Positions 26,441 to 37,258 of a stretch of 64,000 nt of DNA are shown here, piece after piece; position 1 is the stretch's first letter; every line of letters begins with the position of its first letter. Below the pieces are notes generated by a model that was not told the origin of the DNA, did not search any database, and was given only the letters and a program-made list of their open reading frames with translations. A program made the position numbers and the translations under genes. This stretch comes from Micrococcus sp. (GTDB taxonomy: Bacteria > Actinomycetota > Actinomycetes > Actinomycetales > Micrococcaceae). The DNA is taken from positions 62,001 through 126,000 of the forward strand of contig JASBVO010000011.1 of the NCBI GenBank assembly GCA_029961105.1. Direction: 5' to 3'.

Positions 26441-27430
26441 TCAGGCCGGGGCGCCGGGAACCGGCATGAGCGGCTCGCCCACGAAGGGATCCACCGCCAG
26501 CGCCACGAAGACCAGCGTCAGGTACGTGATGGACAGGTGGAAGACCTTCATGGCCTTCTTGTCGTTGTAGTCGGGCTTCTGGGACTCGCCGTAGAGCACG
26601 TGGCACTCGTAGATGAACCAGCCACCGGCCACGAGGGCCACGGCCGTGTAGACGATGCCCGCCCAGCCCAGCGGGACGAGCAGCAGGGAGCAGGCCACCG
26701 TGGCCCAGCCGTACAGCACGACCTGGCTGGACACCACGCGGGCGGACGCCACGGCACCGAGCATGGGGACCTCGGCCTCCTGGTAGTCCTTCTTGTACTT
26801 CAGGGACAGCGGCCAGTAGTGCGGCGGCGTCCACAGGAAGATGATCAGGAACAGCACGATGGCGGGCCACTCGACGGTCCCCCGCACGGCGGCCCAGGCG
26901 ATGAGCACCGGGAAGCAGCCGGCGATCCCGCCCCACACGATGTTCTGCTCGGTGCGCCGCTTCAGGATGAGGCTGTAGACGACCACGTAGAAGAAGATGG
27001 CGCCGACCCCGAGCGCCGCGGCCAGCAGGTTGGTGCCGAAGGCCAGGATGAGGATGGACAGCACGCCGATGACCCAGGAGAAGACCAGTGCCTCGCGGGG
27101 GGTGAGTTCCCCGGTGACCAGCGGGCGCTTCTCGGTCCGCTTCATCACCTTGTCGATGTCACGGTCGATGTAACAATTGAACGCCGCGGACGAGCCGGCG
27201 GCCAGCGCCCCGCCGACCATGGTGGCCACCATGGTCAGGACGTCCGGGAAGCCGCGCTGGGCGAAGATCATGGTCGGCAGCGTGGTCACCAGCAGCAGCT
27301 CCATGACCCGCGGCTTGGTCAGCGCCACATAGGCGGCGGCCTTCCGCCTGAACCCCAGCTTCCGGGTCTCGGAACGGACGCCGGGCGACGTCAGGGTCCC
27401 GGCGGACTGGGCATCAAGGGTGCTGGGCAT
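26441..27430 (-). CDS. ctaB: Protoheme IX farnesyltransferase (heme O synthase) CtaB
   Basis: UbiA-family prenyltransferase of 329 aa that farnesylates heme B to heme O. The first prenyl-diphosphate motif [19 protein letters not shown] is at about 85-103 and the second region [13 protein letters not shown] at about 215. About eight to nine membrane helices. The start ATG lies in a divergent promoter gap shared with tkt. Works upstream of CtaA in heme A synthesis. Confidence 0.95.
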   Translation of the reverse strand: MPSTLDAQSAGTLTSPGVRSETRKLGFRRKAAAYVALTKPRVMELLLVTTLPTMIFAQRGFPDVLTMVATMVGGALAAGSSAAFNCYIDRDIDKVMKRTEKRPLVTGELTPREALVFSWVIGVLSILILAFGTNLLAAALGVGAIFFYVVVYSLILKRRTEQNIVWGGIAGCFPVLIAWAAVRGTVEWPAIVLFLIIFLWTPPHYWPLSLKYKKDYQEAEVPMLGAVASARVVSSQVVLYGWATVACSLLLVPLGWAGIVYTAVALVAGGWFIYECHVLYGESQKPDYNDKKAMKVFHLSITYLTLVFVALAVDPFVGEPLMPVPGAPA

Positions 27431-27718
27431 CTACTTCTCACGGTGCAGGAGGACGGGATCGGCGTTCCCTCCGCGGCCCACTGGCCCGTCCTGACATCGG
27501 ACGGGCGGCCCGGGGAACACCCCCTCCAGTGTACCTGCCGCGCGAGTAGCGCCGGGGCCCGGTGACGCGTCAGCGAGTTGCGTCGCCGCGGGGAGGGACG
27601 GTCAGGGCGGGTTGCGGCGGCGTGGCCCCGTCCCGGCCGGTTTCGCTCGGGCTCATTCGGGATAAGCTGACCAGTGGCCGGTACCGGCCGCAGAATCATC
27701 CCGTCAGGAGCAGCTTTC
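27431..27718. promoter_or_regulatory. Divergent ctaB-tkt control region
   Basis: This 288-nt gap holds a minus-strand -10 TACACT (27533 to 27528) for ctaB. For tkt it holds TTTCGC (27641-27646) and TAAGCT (27663-27668) spaced by 16 nt. A perfect inverted repeat GCCCGTC-N9-GACGGGC spans about 27484-27506, within the ctaB leader. The tkt leader is about 45 nt and carries AGGAG. Confidence 0.4.
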
Positions 27719-29908
27719 GTGACTTCAGTCCCGGCACAGTCCACCGGAACCGTGACCCGGGGGGATTCCCCCCTGCACCGTCAGGCACCCGCCCGTGAGT
27801 ACACCTACTCGGACCTGGACCGGAAGGCCGTGGACACGCTCCGCGTCCTGGCGGCCGACGCCGTGGAGAAGGTCGGCAACGGACACCCGGGGACCGCGAT
27901 CTCGCTGGCGCCCGTGGCCTGGCAGCTGTTCCAGAACGTCATGCACCACGACCCGGCGGACGCCACCTGGGCCGGCCGTGACCGGTTCATCCTCTCGGCA
28001 GGCCACACCTCCCTCACCCTGTACCTGCAGCTGTTCGCCGCCGGGGCCGGGATCGAGCTGGAGGACCTGAAGGCGCTGCGCACCTGGGGCTCGAAGACGC
28101 CGGGACACCCCGAGTACGGCCACACCGACGGCGTCGAGATCACCACCGGCCCGCTGGGCCAGGGGCTCGCCTCCGCCGTCGGGTTCGCCTATGCCCAGCG
28201 CCGGCTGCGCGGGCTGCTCGATCCGGACGCCCCCGCCGGCACCAGTCCCTTCGACCACCACATCTTCGTCATCGCCTCCGACGGTGACATGCAGGAGGGG
28301 GTCACCTCGGAGGCCTCCTCCCTGGCCGGCCACCAGGAGCTCGGCAACCTCGTGGTGATCTACGACGACAACAAGATCTCCATCGAGGACGACACCGACG
28401 TCGCGTTCAGCGAGGACGTCTCCGCCCGGTACGAGGCCTACGGCTGGCACGTGCAGACGGTGGACTGGCTCGCCACCGGTGACTACGTCGAGGACACGAG
28501 GGCGCTGTACGAGGCGATCGCGGAGGCCAAGGCACAGACCGGCAGGCCCTCGCTGATCAACCTGCGCACTATCATCGGCTGGCCCTCCCCCGGCAAGCAG
28601 GACACCGGTGCCATCCACGGCTCCAAGCTCGGCGGCGAGGAACTGAAGGCGCTCAAGGAGGTGCTCGGTTTCGATCCGGAGCAGTCCTTCGCCGTCGACG
28701 ACGACGTGCTGGCCCACGCGCGCAGCGTCGGGGAGCGCTCGGCGGCCTTCCGGAACGACTGGGAGGCCTCCTACCGCGACTGGCGCGAGACCCACCCGGA
28801 GCGTGCCGCGCTCTACGACCGGCTCAGTGCCGGCGAGCTGCCCGAAGGGTTCGCCGAGGCCTTCCCCGTCTTCGAGGCGGACTTCGACCCGTCCTTCTCC
28901 GGCCAGGCCAAGGGCGTGGCCACCCGCGCCGCCTCCGGCACGGTGCTCTCCGCCCTGGGCCCGGTCATGCCCGAGCTCTGGGGCGGTTCCGCCGACCTGG
29001 CCGGCTCCAACAACACCACGATGGACGGGGCCGAGTCGTTCATCCCCGCCTCTCGCCAGACCAGCATGTGGTCCGGCGGACCCTACGGCCGGACGCTGCA
29101 CTTCGGCGTGCGCGAGCACGCGGCCGGGGCGATCGTCAACGGCATCTCCCTGGGCTCGCTGCTGCGCGCCTACTCGGGGACGTTCCTGATCTTCTCCGAC
29201 TACCAGCGGCCCGCCATCCGGATCGGCGCCCTGATGGGCACCCCGGCCATCTACGTGTGGACCCATGACTCGATCGGGCTCGGCGAGGACGGCCCCACGC
29301 ACCAGCCGGTGGAGCAGCTGGCCGCCCTGCGGGCCATCCCCGGACTGTCCGTGGTCCGGCCCGCCGACGCCAACGAGGTGTCCTGGGCCTGGCGGACCAT
29401 CCTGGAGCGCACCGACGGTCCGGCCGGGATCGTGCTGTCCCGGCAGAACCTGCCGGTGTTCCCCCGCGGCGAGCAGGGCTTCGCCGCCGCCGAGGGCACG
29501 GCGCGCGGTGCCTACGTGCTGCTGGAGGCCACCGATGCCTCCGGCCAGGACGTGGAGCCGCGGGCGATCCTCATCGGCACCGGTTCCGAGGTCCAGCTGG
29601 CCGTCGAGGCCCGCCAGGCGCTGCAGGCCGAGGGCATCCCCACCCGGGTGGTCTCCGCCCCCTGCCTGGAGTGGTTCGACGCCCAGGAGGAGTCCTACCG
29701 AGAGCAGGTGCTCCCGGACAACGGGGCCGTCCGCGTCTCCGTGGAGGCCGGGATCGCCCAGGGCTGGGCAAAGTACACCGGCGTCCGCGGTGCCCAGGTC
29801 TCCCTGGAGCACTTCGGCGCCTCGGCCGACTACCAGACGCTGTACCGCGAGTTCGGGATCACGGCCGAGGCCGTCGCCGAGGCGGCACGGAACCTGCTGG
29901 ACGACTGA
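27719..29908 (+). CDS. tkt: Transketolase
   Basis: Thiamine-diphosphate enzyme of the non-oxidative pentose phosphate pathway, 729 aa. Clear motifs: [37 protein letters not shown] with the ThDP/Mg site, and [21 protein letters not shown] 27719 is preferred over GTG 27674 because AGGAG precedes it by 8 nt. First gene of a rightward pentose phosphate operon: tkt-tal-pgi-zwf-opcA-pgl. Confidence 0.96.
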   Translation: MTSVPAQSTGTVTRGDSPLHRQAPAREYTYSDLDRKAVDTLRVLAADAVEKVGNGHPGTAISLAPVAWQLFQNVMHHDPADATWAGRDRFILSAGHTSLTLYLQLFAAGAGIELEDLKALRTWGSKTPGHPEYGHTDGVEITTGPLGQGLASAVGFAYAQRRLRGLLDPDAPAGTSPFDHHIFVIASDGDMQEGVTSEASSLAGHQELGNLVVIYDDNKISIEDDTDVAFSEDVSARYEAYGWHVQTVDWLATGDYVEDTRALYEAIAEAKAQTGRPSLINLRTIIGWPSPGKQDTGAIHGSKLGGEELKALKEVLGFDPEQSFAVDDDVLAHARSVGERSAAFRNDWEASYRDWRETHPERAALYDRLSAGELPEGFAEAFPVFEADFDPSFSGQAKGVATRAASGTVLSALGPVMPELWGGSADLAGSNNTTMDGAESFIPASRQTSMWSGGPYGRTLHFGVREHAAGAIVNGISLGSLLRAYSGTFLIFSDYQRPAIRIGALMGTPAIYVWTHDSIGLGEDGPTHQPVEQLAALRAIPGLSVVRPADANEVSWAWRTILERTDGPAGIVLSRQNLPVFPRGEQGFAAAEGTARGAYVLLEATDASGQDVEPRAILIGTGSEVQLAVEARQALQAEGIPTRVVSAPCLEWFDAQEESYREQVLPDNGAVRVSVEAGIAQGWAKYTGVRGAQVSLEHFGASADYQTLYREFGITAEAVAEAARNLLDD

Positions 29909-29949
29909 GACCACCGAGCACACAGACCGAGCACACGGGAGCCCCCGAG

Positions 29950-31071
29950 ATGACCGAACAGAACCCGAACACCCGCGCACTGGCCGAGGCCGGCGTCTCC
30001 ATCTGGCTCGATGACCTCTCCCGGGAGAGGATCGTCACCGGCAACCTGCAGGAGCTGATCGGCACCCGGAACGTCACCGGGGTGACCACCAACCCGTCGA
30101 TCTTCGCCAGCGCCCTGAAGAACGGCGGGCCGTATGCCGAGCAGCTCGCCCAGCTCGCGGCCGACGGCGCCGACGTGGACCGCGCGGTCTTCGAGCTGAC
30201 CACGCGGGACGTCCAGCAGGCCTGCGACGTCCTGGCCCCGGTCCACGAGGCCACCGGCGGGGTGGACGGGCGGGTGTCCATCGAGGTGGACCCGCGGTCC
30301 GCCCGTCACGCGGAGGACACGGTGGCCGAGGCCAGGCAGCTCGCGGCCGCCGTGGACCGGCCCAACGTGCTGGTGAAGATCCCCGCCACCGAGGAGGGGC
30401 TGCCGGCGATCACGGCGACCCTCGCCGAGGGCATCAGCGTCAACGTGACCCTGATCTTCTCGCTGACCCGCTACCGGGAGGTCCTCAACGCCTGGCTGCT
30501 GGGACTGGAACAGGCGCGTGCGGCGGGCAGGGACCTGTCCACGCTGCACTCGGTGGCCAGCTTCTTCGTCTCCCGCGTGGACACCGAGGTCGATCGCCGG
30601 CTGCGGGAGTCCGGGGCCGAGGGCGCGGAGCAGCTCACCGGCCGGGCCGGCCTGGCCAACGCCCGGCTGGCGTACCGGATCTTCACCGAGACGCTGGACA
30701 CCGAGCGCTGGCGCCTCCTGGAGGCGGCCGGCGCCCGGCCCCAGCGGCCCCTGTGGGCCTCGACCGGCACGAAGGACCCGGCGCTGCCCGACACCCTGTA
30801 CGTCACCGGACTGGTGGCCCCCGGGACGGTGAACACCATGCCGGAGAAGACGCTGGAGGCCCTCGCCGACCACGGCGAGGTCACCGGGGACACCGTCACC
30901 GGGACCGGCGAGGAGTCCGACCGGGTGCTGGACGCCATCGGCCACGCCGGCGTGGACTACAACGACGTGGTGACCGTGCTCGAGCACGAGGGACTGGACA
31001 AGTTCGTCACCAGCTGGAACGAACTGCTCGAGACCGTGAACACCGCGCTGCAGGGCGCCTCCGTACGGTAG
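29950..31071 (+). CDS. tal: Transaldolase
   Basis: Actinobacterial-type transaldolase of 373 aa, transferring a dihydroxyacetone unit between sugar phosphates. Signatures are [13 protein letters not shown] near the N-terminus and [16 protein letters not shown], whose Lys forms the Schiff base. [23 protein letters not shown] follows. The long helix-rich C-terminus matches the larger Tal subfamily. ATG 29950 lies 41 nt after tkt. Confidence 0.95.
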   Translation: MTEQNPNTRALAEAGVSIWLDDLSRERIVTGNLQELIGTRNVTGVTTNPSIFASALKNGGPYAEQLAQLAADGADVDRAVFELTTRDVQQACDVLAPVHEATGGVDGRVSIEVDPRSARHAEDTVAEARQLAAAVDRPNVLVKIPATEEGLPAITATLAEGISVNVTLIFSLTRYREVLNAWLLGLEQARAAGRDLSTLHSVASFFVSRVDTEVDRRLRESGAEGAEQLTGRAGLANARLAYRIFTETLDTERWRLLEAAGARPQRPLWASTGTKDPALPDTLYVTGLVAPGTVNTMPEKTLEALADHGEVTGDTVTGTGEESDRVLDAIGHAGVDYNDVVTVLEHEGLDKFVTSWNELLETVNTALQGASVR

Positions 31072-31112
31072 TTGAGCACCATCCGCAGGCATCGACCCCC
31101 AGGAGGATCCCC

Positions 31113-32744
31113 ATGAGCTCGCTCGGACTGCAGGCCACCGGCGCCGCACTCGAGGCCATCGACCGCCACGTGCCGGCCCTGGTGCAGGACCGCTTCGCCA
31201 GTCGGTTGTCCGAGCGCGACGCCACCCTCTGGGGTCCCGACGCCGAGGACGAGGCCTCGAGGCGGCTGGGCTGGATGACGCTGTTCGAGGACTCCCGGGC
31301 CCTGGTGGCACAGGTGGGGCAATTGCGCGAGGAACTGGCCGCCGAGGGCATCACCCGCGTGGTCCTGGCCGGCATGGGCGGGTCCTCGCTGGGCCCGGAG
31401 GTCATCGCCGCCTCCGTGGGCGCCTCCCTGACGACCCTGGACTCCACCGACCCGGAGATGGTGGGCAACGTGCTCGCCGCCGGCGTGCAGGACCTGGTCC
31501 TGGTGGTCTCCTCCAAGTCCGGTTCCACGGTCGAGACCGACTCCCAGCGCCGCGTCTTCGAGCAGGCCTTCGCCGATGCCGGCGTCGATCCGGCGGCCCA
31601 CGTCGTCGTCGTCACGGATCCGGGGTCCCCGCTGGAGCAGGCCGCGCGGGAGGCCGGCTACCGCCGGGTCTTCACCGCGGACCCGACGGTCGGTGGACGC
31701 TACTCCGCGCTGACGGCCTTCGGGCTGGTTCCCACCGGCCTGGCCGGCGTGGACATCGCGCGGCTGCTGGACGAGGCCGAGGAGACCCTGGAGGTCCTCG
31801 CGACGGACGATCCGGACAACCCCGGGCTGCAGCTCGGCGCCGCGTTGGCCGGCACCGAGCCGCTGCGCAACAAGCTGGTGTTCTCCGACGAGGGCTCCGG
31901 GCTGTCCGGCTTCGCCGACTGGGCCGAGCAGCTCATCGCCGAGTCCACCGGCAAGGACGGGACCGGGCTGCTCCCGGTCGTCGTGGATGCCGGGGACCCG
32001 GAGACCACCTGGGACGCCGATGACCTGCTTCAGGTGCGCCTCATCCCCGATCCGGACGAGCGCGAGGAACGGGTCGACGCCGGCGCCGCGGCACGTTCCC
32101 AGCACGCCGTCGAGGTCTTCGGCTCCCTCGGCTCGCAGCTGCTGCTGTGGGAGTTCGCGACGGCCGCCGCCGGCCGCATCCTGGGCATCAACCCCTTCGA
32201 CCAGCCCGACGTCGAGGCCGCCAAGACGGCCGCCCGCGGACTGCTGGACGCCACGCCCGAGCTGGCCACGCCGGACGCCGTCATCGGCTGCGTCGAGCTC
32301 ACCGGGCCGGCCGACGTCGTGGGCGCCCCGGACGTGAAGTCGGTGCTCGCCGCCGTCGCGCGGCTGGTTCCCGGGCACGGCTACCTGGCCGTCCAGGCGT
32401 ACCTGGATCGCCTCGGCTATCCCGAGCTTGAGACCCTGCGCGCGGTGCTGGCCCGGGAGTCCGGCCGCCCCGTGACGTTCGGGTGGGGGCCGCGCTTCCT
32501 GCACTCCACCGGCCAGTACCACAAGGGCGGGCCAGCCGAGGGCGTGTTCCTGCAGATCACCGCGGACTCCGACGTCGACCTCGCGATCCCGGGCCGGCCC
32601 TTCACCTTCGGCCAGTTGATCGCCGCCCAGGCCGCCGGCGACGCCTCCGTGCTGCGCGAGCACGGCCTGACGGTGGTCCGGCTGCACCTGACCGACCGCG
32701 GCCAGGGCATCGCCCAGCTGCTCAACGGTTTCCGCGGTGCCTGA
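31113..32744 (+). CDS. pgi: Glucose-6-phosphate isomerase
   Basis: A 543-aa sugar isomerase: glucose 6-phosphate to fructose 6-phosphate. The SIS domains are visible (GMGGSSLGPEV and VVSSKSGSTVETDSQ). It also has GPRFLHSTGQYHKGGPAEGVF, typical of the actinobacterial Pgi branch found beside tal. ATG 31113 has AGGAGG. Its stop is overlapped by the zwf start, so the isomerase is made together with the oxidative branch. Confidence 0.95.
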   Translation: MSSLGLQATGAALEAIDRHVPALVQDRFASRLSERDATLWGPDAEDEASRRLGWMTLFEDSRALVAQVGQLREELAAEGITRVVLAGMGGSSLGPEVIAASVGASLTTLDSTDPEMVGNVLAAGVQDLVLVVSSKSGSTVETDSQRRVFEQAFADAGVDPAAHVVVVTDPGSPLEQAAREAGYRRVFTADPTVGGRYSALTAFGLVPTGLAGVDIARLLDEAEETLEVLATDDPDNPGLQLGAALAGTEPLRNKLVFSDEGSGLSGFADWAEQLIAESTGKDGTGLLPVVVDAGDPETTWDADDLLQVRLIPDPDEREERVDAGAAARSQHAVEVFGSLGSQLLLWEFATAAAGRILGINPFDQPDVEAAKTAARGLLDATPELATPDAVIGCVELTGPADVVGAPDVKSVLAAVARLVPGHGYLAVQAYLDRLGYPELETLRAVLARESGRPVTFGWGPRFLHSTGQYHKGGPAEGVFLQITADSDVDLAIPGRPFTFGQLIAAQAAGDASVLREHGLTVVRLHLTDRGQGIAQLLNGFRGA

Positions 32745-34329
32745 GGCGGCCCACGAGCGCGGCATCCGGAACCCGCTGCGGGATCCGCGGGACCGGCGCC
32801 TGACCCGGATCGCCGGACCGTCAGCCCTGGTGCTGTTCGGCGTCACCGGCGATCTGGCCCGCAAGAAGCTGTTGCCGGCCATCTACGACCTGGCCAACCG
32901 GGGCCTGCTCCCGCCGGGCTTCTCCCTGGTCGGCTACGGGCGCCGCGACTGGGACGACGCGGCCTTCACCGACTACGTGCGCGCCTCCGTGCAGTCCTCG
33001 GCCCGGACCGAGTGGAACGACGCTGTCTGGGACCAGCTGCGCGGCGGCTTCCGGTTCGTCTCCGGAGCCTTCGACGACTCCGCGGCCTACGAGCAGCTCA
33101 GCGACACCCTGGCCACCCTCGAGTCCTCCCGCGGGACCGGCGGGAACACGGTGTTCTACCTGTCCATCCCGCCGGACTGGTTCGAGGAGGTCTGCCAGCA
33201 GCTGGCCGACCACGGCCTGGCCGGACGGCACCACGACTCCGGCACCCGGCCCTCCCCCGCGCGCACCGGGTCCACGGGACGGCCGTGGCGCCGCGTCGTG
33301 ATCGAGAAGCCCTTCGGCCACGACCTGGCCAGCGCCCGGGAGCTCAATGACGTGATCGAGCAGGTCTTCGTGCCGGACGCGGTGTTCCGGATCGACCACT
33401 ACCTGGGCAAGGAGACCGTCCAGAACATCCTGGCGCTGCGTTTCGCCAACCGCCTGTTCGAGCCGCTGTGGAACGCCAACCACGTGGACCACGTGCAGAT
33501 CACGATGGCCGAGGACATCGGCATCGGCGGCCGGGCCGGGTACTACGACGGCGTGGGCGCGGCCCGGGACGTCATCCAGAACCACCTGCTGCAGCTGCTC
33601 GCCCTGACCGCGATGGAGGAACCGATCTCCTTCGACGCGGACCACCTGCGCGCCGAGAAGGAGAAGGTCCTGGCCGCCGTCGAGGTCCCCGAGGACCTGG
33701 GCGCCGCCTCGGCCCGAGGCCAGTACACCGGTGGCTGGCAGGGCGGGGAGAAGGTCACCGGCTTCCTGGACGAGGAGGGGGTCAACCCGGCCTCCACCAC
33801 GGAGACGTACGCGGCGCTGCGGCTGGGGATCCGGACCCGGCGCTGGGACGGGGTGCCGTTCTACCTGCGCGCCGGCAAGCGCCTCGGCCGGCGCGTCACG
33901 GAGATCGCGATCGTCTTCAAGCGGGCCCCCAACCTGCTCTTCCCCGGGCACCGGGAGGACGAGTTCGGCCAGAACACCATCGTGGTGCGGGTCCAGCCGG
34001 ACGAGGGCGTCACCATCCGGTTCGCCTCCAAGGTGCCCGGCACCCAGCAGGAGGTCCGGGACGTGACCATGGACTTCGGCTACGGCCACGCCTTCACCGA
34101 GCACAGCCCGGAGGCCTACGAGCGGCTCATCCTGGACGTGCTGCTCGGCGAGCCGCCGCTGTTCCCGCGGCAGGCCGAGGTGGAGCTGTCCTGGGCCATC
34201 CTGGACCCCTTCGAAAAGTACTGGGCCTCGCTGCCGGGGCAGCCCCAGCCCTACGCACCCGGCAGCTGGGGGCCGGTCACCGCCGACGAGCTGATGGCCC
34301 GGGACGGCCGCGCCTGGAGGAGGCCCTGA
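32737..34329 (+). CDS. zwf: Glucose-6-phosphate 1-dehydrogenase
   Basis: First, NADP-dependent step of the oxidative pentose phosphate pathway, 530 aa. Nucleotide-binding motif FGVTGDLARKKLLPAIYDL (about 34-52) and active-site RIDHYLGKE (about 215) are present. An insertion of about 20 polar residues (GRHHDSGTRPSPARTGSTG) sits before the EKPFGHDL strand. GTG 32737 overlaps pgi by 8 nt. It pairs with opcA directly downstream. Confidence 0.95.
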   Translation: MPEAAHERGIRNPLRDPRDRRLTRIAGPSALVLFGVTGDLARKKLLPAIYDLANRGLLPPGFSLVGYGRRDWDDAAFTDYVRASVQSSARTEWNDAVWDQLRGGFRFVSGAFDDSAAYEQLSDTLATLESSRGTGGNTVFYLSIPPDWFEEVCQQLADHGLAGRHHDSGTRPSPARTGSTGRPWRRVVIEKPFGHDLASARELNDVIEQVFVPDAVFRIDHYLGKETVQNILALRFANRLFEPLWNANHVDHVQITMAEDIGIGGRAGYYDGVGAARDVIQNHLLQLLALTAMEEPISFDADHLRAEKEKVLAAVEVPEDLGAASARGQYTGGWQGGEKVTGFLDEEGVNPASTTETYAALRLGIRTRRWDGVPFYLRAGKRLGRRVTEIAIVFKRAPNLLFPGHREDEFGQNTIVVRVQPDEGVTIRFASKVPGTQQEVRDVTMDFGYGHAFTEHSPEAYERLILDVLLGEPPLFPRQAEVELSWAILDPFEKYWASLPGQPQPYAPGSWGPVTADELMARDGRAWRRP

Positions 34330-35270
34330 TGATCATCGACGTCAAGGACACCACCACCTCCCAGGTGGCCAAGGAGATGAACCGGCTGCGCCAGGCCGGC
34401 GGGGTGGTCACCCTGGGACGCGTCCTCACCCTGATCATCTCCACCTCGGACGACTACGTCGAGCACTCGATCCACGCGGCCAACATGGCCAGCCGGGAGC
34501 ACCCCTGCCGGATCATCGTGATCGCTGCCGGGGACCCCGGGGCCGAGACGGCCCTGGACGCCCAGATCCGGGTCGGCGGGGACGCCGGCGCCTCGGACGT
34601 GGTGGTGCTGCACGGCTCGGGGTCCAACGCGGTCGAGTCCGAGTCCCTCATCGGGGCCCTGCTGCTGCCGGACGCCCCAATCGTCGTCTGGTGGCCGCAC
34701 GGGTCCCCCGCCGTGCCGGCCGACTCCCCGCTGGGCCGCATCGCGCACCGCCGGATCACCGACACGGCCACGGCCGACTCGCCCCAGCGGGCGCTGATGC
34801 GCCTGCGGCAGGCGTACCGGGCCGGGGACACCGACCTGGCCTGGACCCGGCTGACCGGCTGGCGGATCCAGCTGGCGGCCATCCTGGACGGGCTGGACCC
34901 GGCCGAGATCCGCTCCGTCACCGTGGACGGCGCCGAGGACTCGCCCTCCACGATGCTGCTGGCCGCCTGGCTGACCCGCTGCCTGGACGTCCCCGTCACG
35001 ATGGCCCATTCGAAGGCCGGCCACGGCATGCGATCGGTCCGGCTCCGGAGGGATGGCGGGGACATCGTGCTCTCCCGCCCCGTGGGCGACGTCGCCTCCC
35101 TCTACCAGCAGGGCCGTCCGGTCCAGCACATCTCCCTGCCCAAGCGCAGCGACCAGGACTGCCTCGCCGAGGAACTGCGGCGGCTGGACCCCGACGAGGT
35201 GTTCGGCGACGTGGTGGTCCACGGCCTGCCCCTGACCGACCTGAAGGCGGTGCTGCCCAGTGAACGATGA
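34329..35270 (+). CDS. opcA: Glucose-6-phosphate dehydrogenase assembly protein OpcA
   Basis: A 313-aa OpcA protein, needed for full activity of G6PDH in cyanobacteria and actinobacteria. MIIDVKDTTTSQVAKEMNRLRQAGG at the N-terminus and VVWWPHGSPAVPADSPLG are typical. The ATG shares a base with the zwf stop (TGATG), indicating translational coupling with its partner. No catalytic motif is expected. Confidence 0.94.
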   Translation: MIIDVKDTTTSQVAKEMNRLRQAGGVVTLGRVLTLIISTSDDYVEHSIHAANMASREHPCRIIVIAAGDPGAETALDAQIRVGGDAGASDVVVLHGSGSNAVESESLIGALLLPDAPIVVWWPHGSPAVPADSPLGRIAHRRITDTATADSPQRALMRLRQAYRAGDTDLAWTRLTGWRIQLAAILDGLDPAEIRSVTVDGAEDSPSTMLLAAWLTRCLDVPVTMAHSKAGHGMRSVRLRRDGGDIVLSRPVGDVASLYQQGRPVQHISLPKRSDQDCLAEELRRLDPDEVFGDVVVHGLPLTDLKAVLPSER

Positions 35271-36084
35271 CCAGCCGATGGGCGATGACCGGGCGATGAT
35301 CACCGCCGATCCCAGCGGGGACGCCGTGCGCGTGTACGAGGACCGCGAGGCCCTCTGCCGCGCCGCGGCCCGGGAATTGCTCCGGGTCCTGTCCGAGGCG
35401 GTGGCCAGCCGGGGCAGCGCCTCCGCCGTCCTGACGGGAGGCGGCACGGGTACCGGCATCCTGGCCGCCGTGGCGGGGCTGCTCGAGGAGGAGCGGGCGC
35501 CGGACTGGTCCCGGGTGCACCTGTGGTGGGGTGACGAGCGTTACCTGGCCGCCGGCGACCCGGACCGCAACGAGGTCCAGGCCGCGGGCGCACTGGTCGA
35601 GGCGCTGGTGACCCGGCACGGGATGCCGGCCGGCAACGTCCACGCGATGCCGGCGGCCGACGGATCGGGACCGGATGCCGCCGCGGGCCGGTATGCCGCC
35701 GAGCTCGCCCGCCACGCAGAGGCCGACCCCGGGCCGGATGCGCGGCTGCCCGCCTTCGACGTGGTGATGCTCGGCGTGGGCCCCGACGCCCATGTGGCCA
35801 GCCTGTTCCCCGGCCTGCCGGGACCGACGGCCACCGGGTCGACGGTCATCGGGGTGGAGGACTCCCCCAAACCGCCGCCGCTGCGGATCTCGCTGACCGT
35901 CGAGGCCCTGAACACCGCCCGGCGGCTGTGGTTCGTGGTCGCGGGGGCGGACAAGCGGGAGGCCGTCGCGGCCGTGCGCGGCGCCCGGAACGCGAGGACC
36001 ACCGACGCGGCCCGCTGGCCGGCGTCGGTGGTCTCCGGTGGGATGGTCACCACATGGTGGCTGGACGGCGCGGCCGCCGGCTGA
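35260..36084 (+). CDS. pgl: 6-phosphogluconolactonase
   Basis: DevB/Pgl-type lactonase of 274 aa, hydrolysing 6-phosphogluconolactone. Signatures are LTGGGTGTGIL, HLWWGDERYLAAGDPDRNE and VMLGVGPDAHVASLFPG with the catalytic His. GTG 35260 overlaps opcA by 11 nt; ATG 35278 is a possible later start. Last gene of the pentose phosphate operon; convergent with secG after a 78-nt gap with no strong terminator. Confidence 0.94.
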   Translation: MNDDQPMGDDRAMITADPSGDAVRVYEDREALCRAAARELLRVLSEAVASRGSASAVLTGGGTGTGILAAVAGLLEEERAPDWSRVHLWWGDERYLAAGDPDRNEVQAAGALVEALVTRHGMPAGNVHAMPAADGSGPDAAAGRYAAELARHAEADPGPDARLPAFDVVMLGVGPDAHVASLFPGLPGPTATGSTVIGVEDSPKPPPLRISLTVEALNTARRLWFVVAGADKREAVAAVRGARNARTTDAARWPASVVSGGMVTTWWLDGAAAG

Positions 36085-36162
36085 GGAACCGGCCGACGCC
36101 GCGGCCGTGGGCCATGCCGGGGGCGTTCCGACGTCCCGGGCCGCTCAGGAGTGCTGGGCTGC

Positions 36163-36414
36163 TCAGAAGTCCTGGGAGAACCGCATGATCAGCCCGAGGG
36201 CCACCACGATCGCGCCCCAGACCACGCCGAGCGTCACCGTGAGGCGGTTCAGGTTCTTCTCCGCGACGCCGGAGGCACCCAGGGAGGAGGTCACGCCCCC
36301 GCCGAACATGTCGGACATGCCGCCGCCACGGCCCTTGTGCAGCAGGATCAGCAGGACCAGCAGGACGCTGATCAGCGCCAGGGCGATCTGCAGGATGAGG
36401 GTCAGGACGTCCAC
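36163..36414 (-). CDS. secG: Preprotein translocase subunit SecG
   Basis: An 83-aa SecG with two membrane helices (about 3-25 and 56-76) and the signature LLHKGRGGGMSDMFGGG between them. Part of the SecYEG channel. The start is GTG. It lies 28 nt after tpiA at the end of the gap-pgk-tpiA-secG operon, the usual actinobacterial place. Confidence 0.96.
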   Translation of the reverse strand: MDVLTLILQIALALISVLLVLLILLHKGRGGGMSDMFGGGVTSSLGASGVAEKNLNRLTVTLGVVWGAIVVALGLIMRFSQDF

Positions 36415-36442
36415 GTCACTCTTTCCATTGGCGGTGTGCCGG

Positions 36443-37258
36443 TCAGTCGGTCAGCAGGTGGTGCTCGAACCTGACAATGCTAGCAAACTCGGACTCGTCC
36501 AGGCTGGCACCGCCCACCAGGACGCCGTCCACGTCCCGCTCCCGGAGGATGGCCGCGACGTTGCCGGACTTCACCGAGCCGCCGTACAGCAGCCGGATGC
36601 CCCGTGCGATGTCCTCGTCGTAGAGGCCGGCCAGCTCGGCGCGCAGGGCCGCGCACATCTCCTGGGCGTCCCCGGGACCGGCCACCTCACCGGTGCCGAT
36701 GGCCCACACGGGCTCGTAGGCGATCACGAGCTGGGCGACGGCCTCGGCGGAAAGGCCCTTCAGGCCGGCGCGCAGCTGGGACAGCGTGTGCTCGACGTGC
36801 CCGCCGGCCCGGCGGATGTCCAGGCCCTCTCCGACGCAGAAGACCGGGACGAGCCCGTGACGCAGGGCCGCCGCCAGCTTCCGGTTCAGCAACTCATCGT
36901 CCTCACCGTGCAGGGTCCGCCGCTCCGAGTGCCCCACGAGCACGTAGCGGCAGCCCAGGCGGTCCAGGAACTGCCCGGAGATCTCCCCGGTGTAGGCGCC
37001 GGAGTCCTCGGCCGAGAGGTCCTGCGCGCCGTAGGCCAGCGGCAGCCGGTCCCCGGCGACCAGCGTCTGGACGCTGCGCAGGTCCGTGAACGGCGGGAAG
37101 ACGGCCACCTCGACCCGCTCGAAGTCGTGGTCGGCGTCGGCGAGGGTCCAGGACAGCTTCTGGACGAGGGTGACGGCCTGGAGGTGGTCCAGGTTCATCT
37201 TCCAGTTGCCCGCGATGAGCGGGGTGCGGTCGTAGACGCCGTTGGTCTGGGAGGTCAT
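36443..37258 (-). CDS. tpiA: Triosephosphate isomerase
   Basis: TIM-barrel glycolytic enzyme of 271 aa. Catalytic residues are visible in NWKMN (Lys), GHSERR (His) and [11 protein letters not shown] (Glu), with the phosphate loop GGSVKSGN. The ATG overlaps the pgk stop by 4 nt. A short acidic N-terminus precedes [11 protein letters not shown]. Confidence 0.97.
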   Translation of the reverse strand: MTSQTNGVYDRTPLIAGNWKMNLDHLQAVTLVQKLSWTLADADHDFERVEVAVFPPFTDLRSVQTLVAGDRLPLAYGAQDLSAEDSGAYTGEISGQFLDRLGCRYVLVGHSERRTLHGEDDELLNRKLAAALRHGLVPVFCVGEGLDIRRAGGHVEHTLSQLRAGLKGLSAEAVAQLVIAYEPVWAIGTGEVAGPGDAQEMCAALRAELAGLYDEDIARGIRLLYGGSVKSGNVAAILRERDVDGVLVGGASLDESEFASIVRFEHHLLTD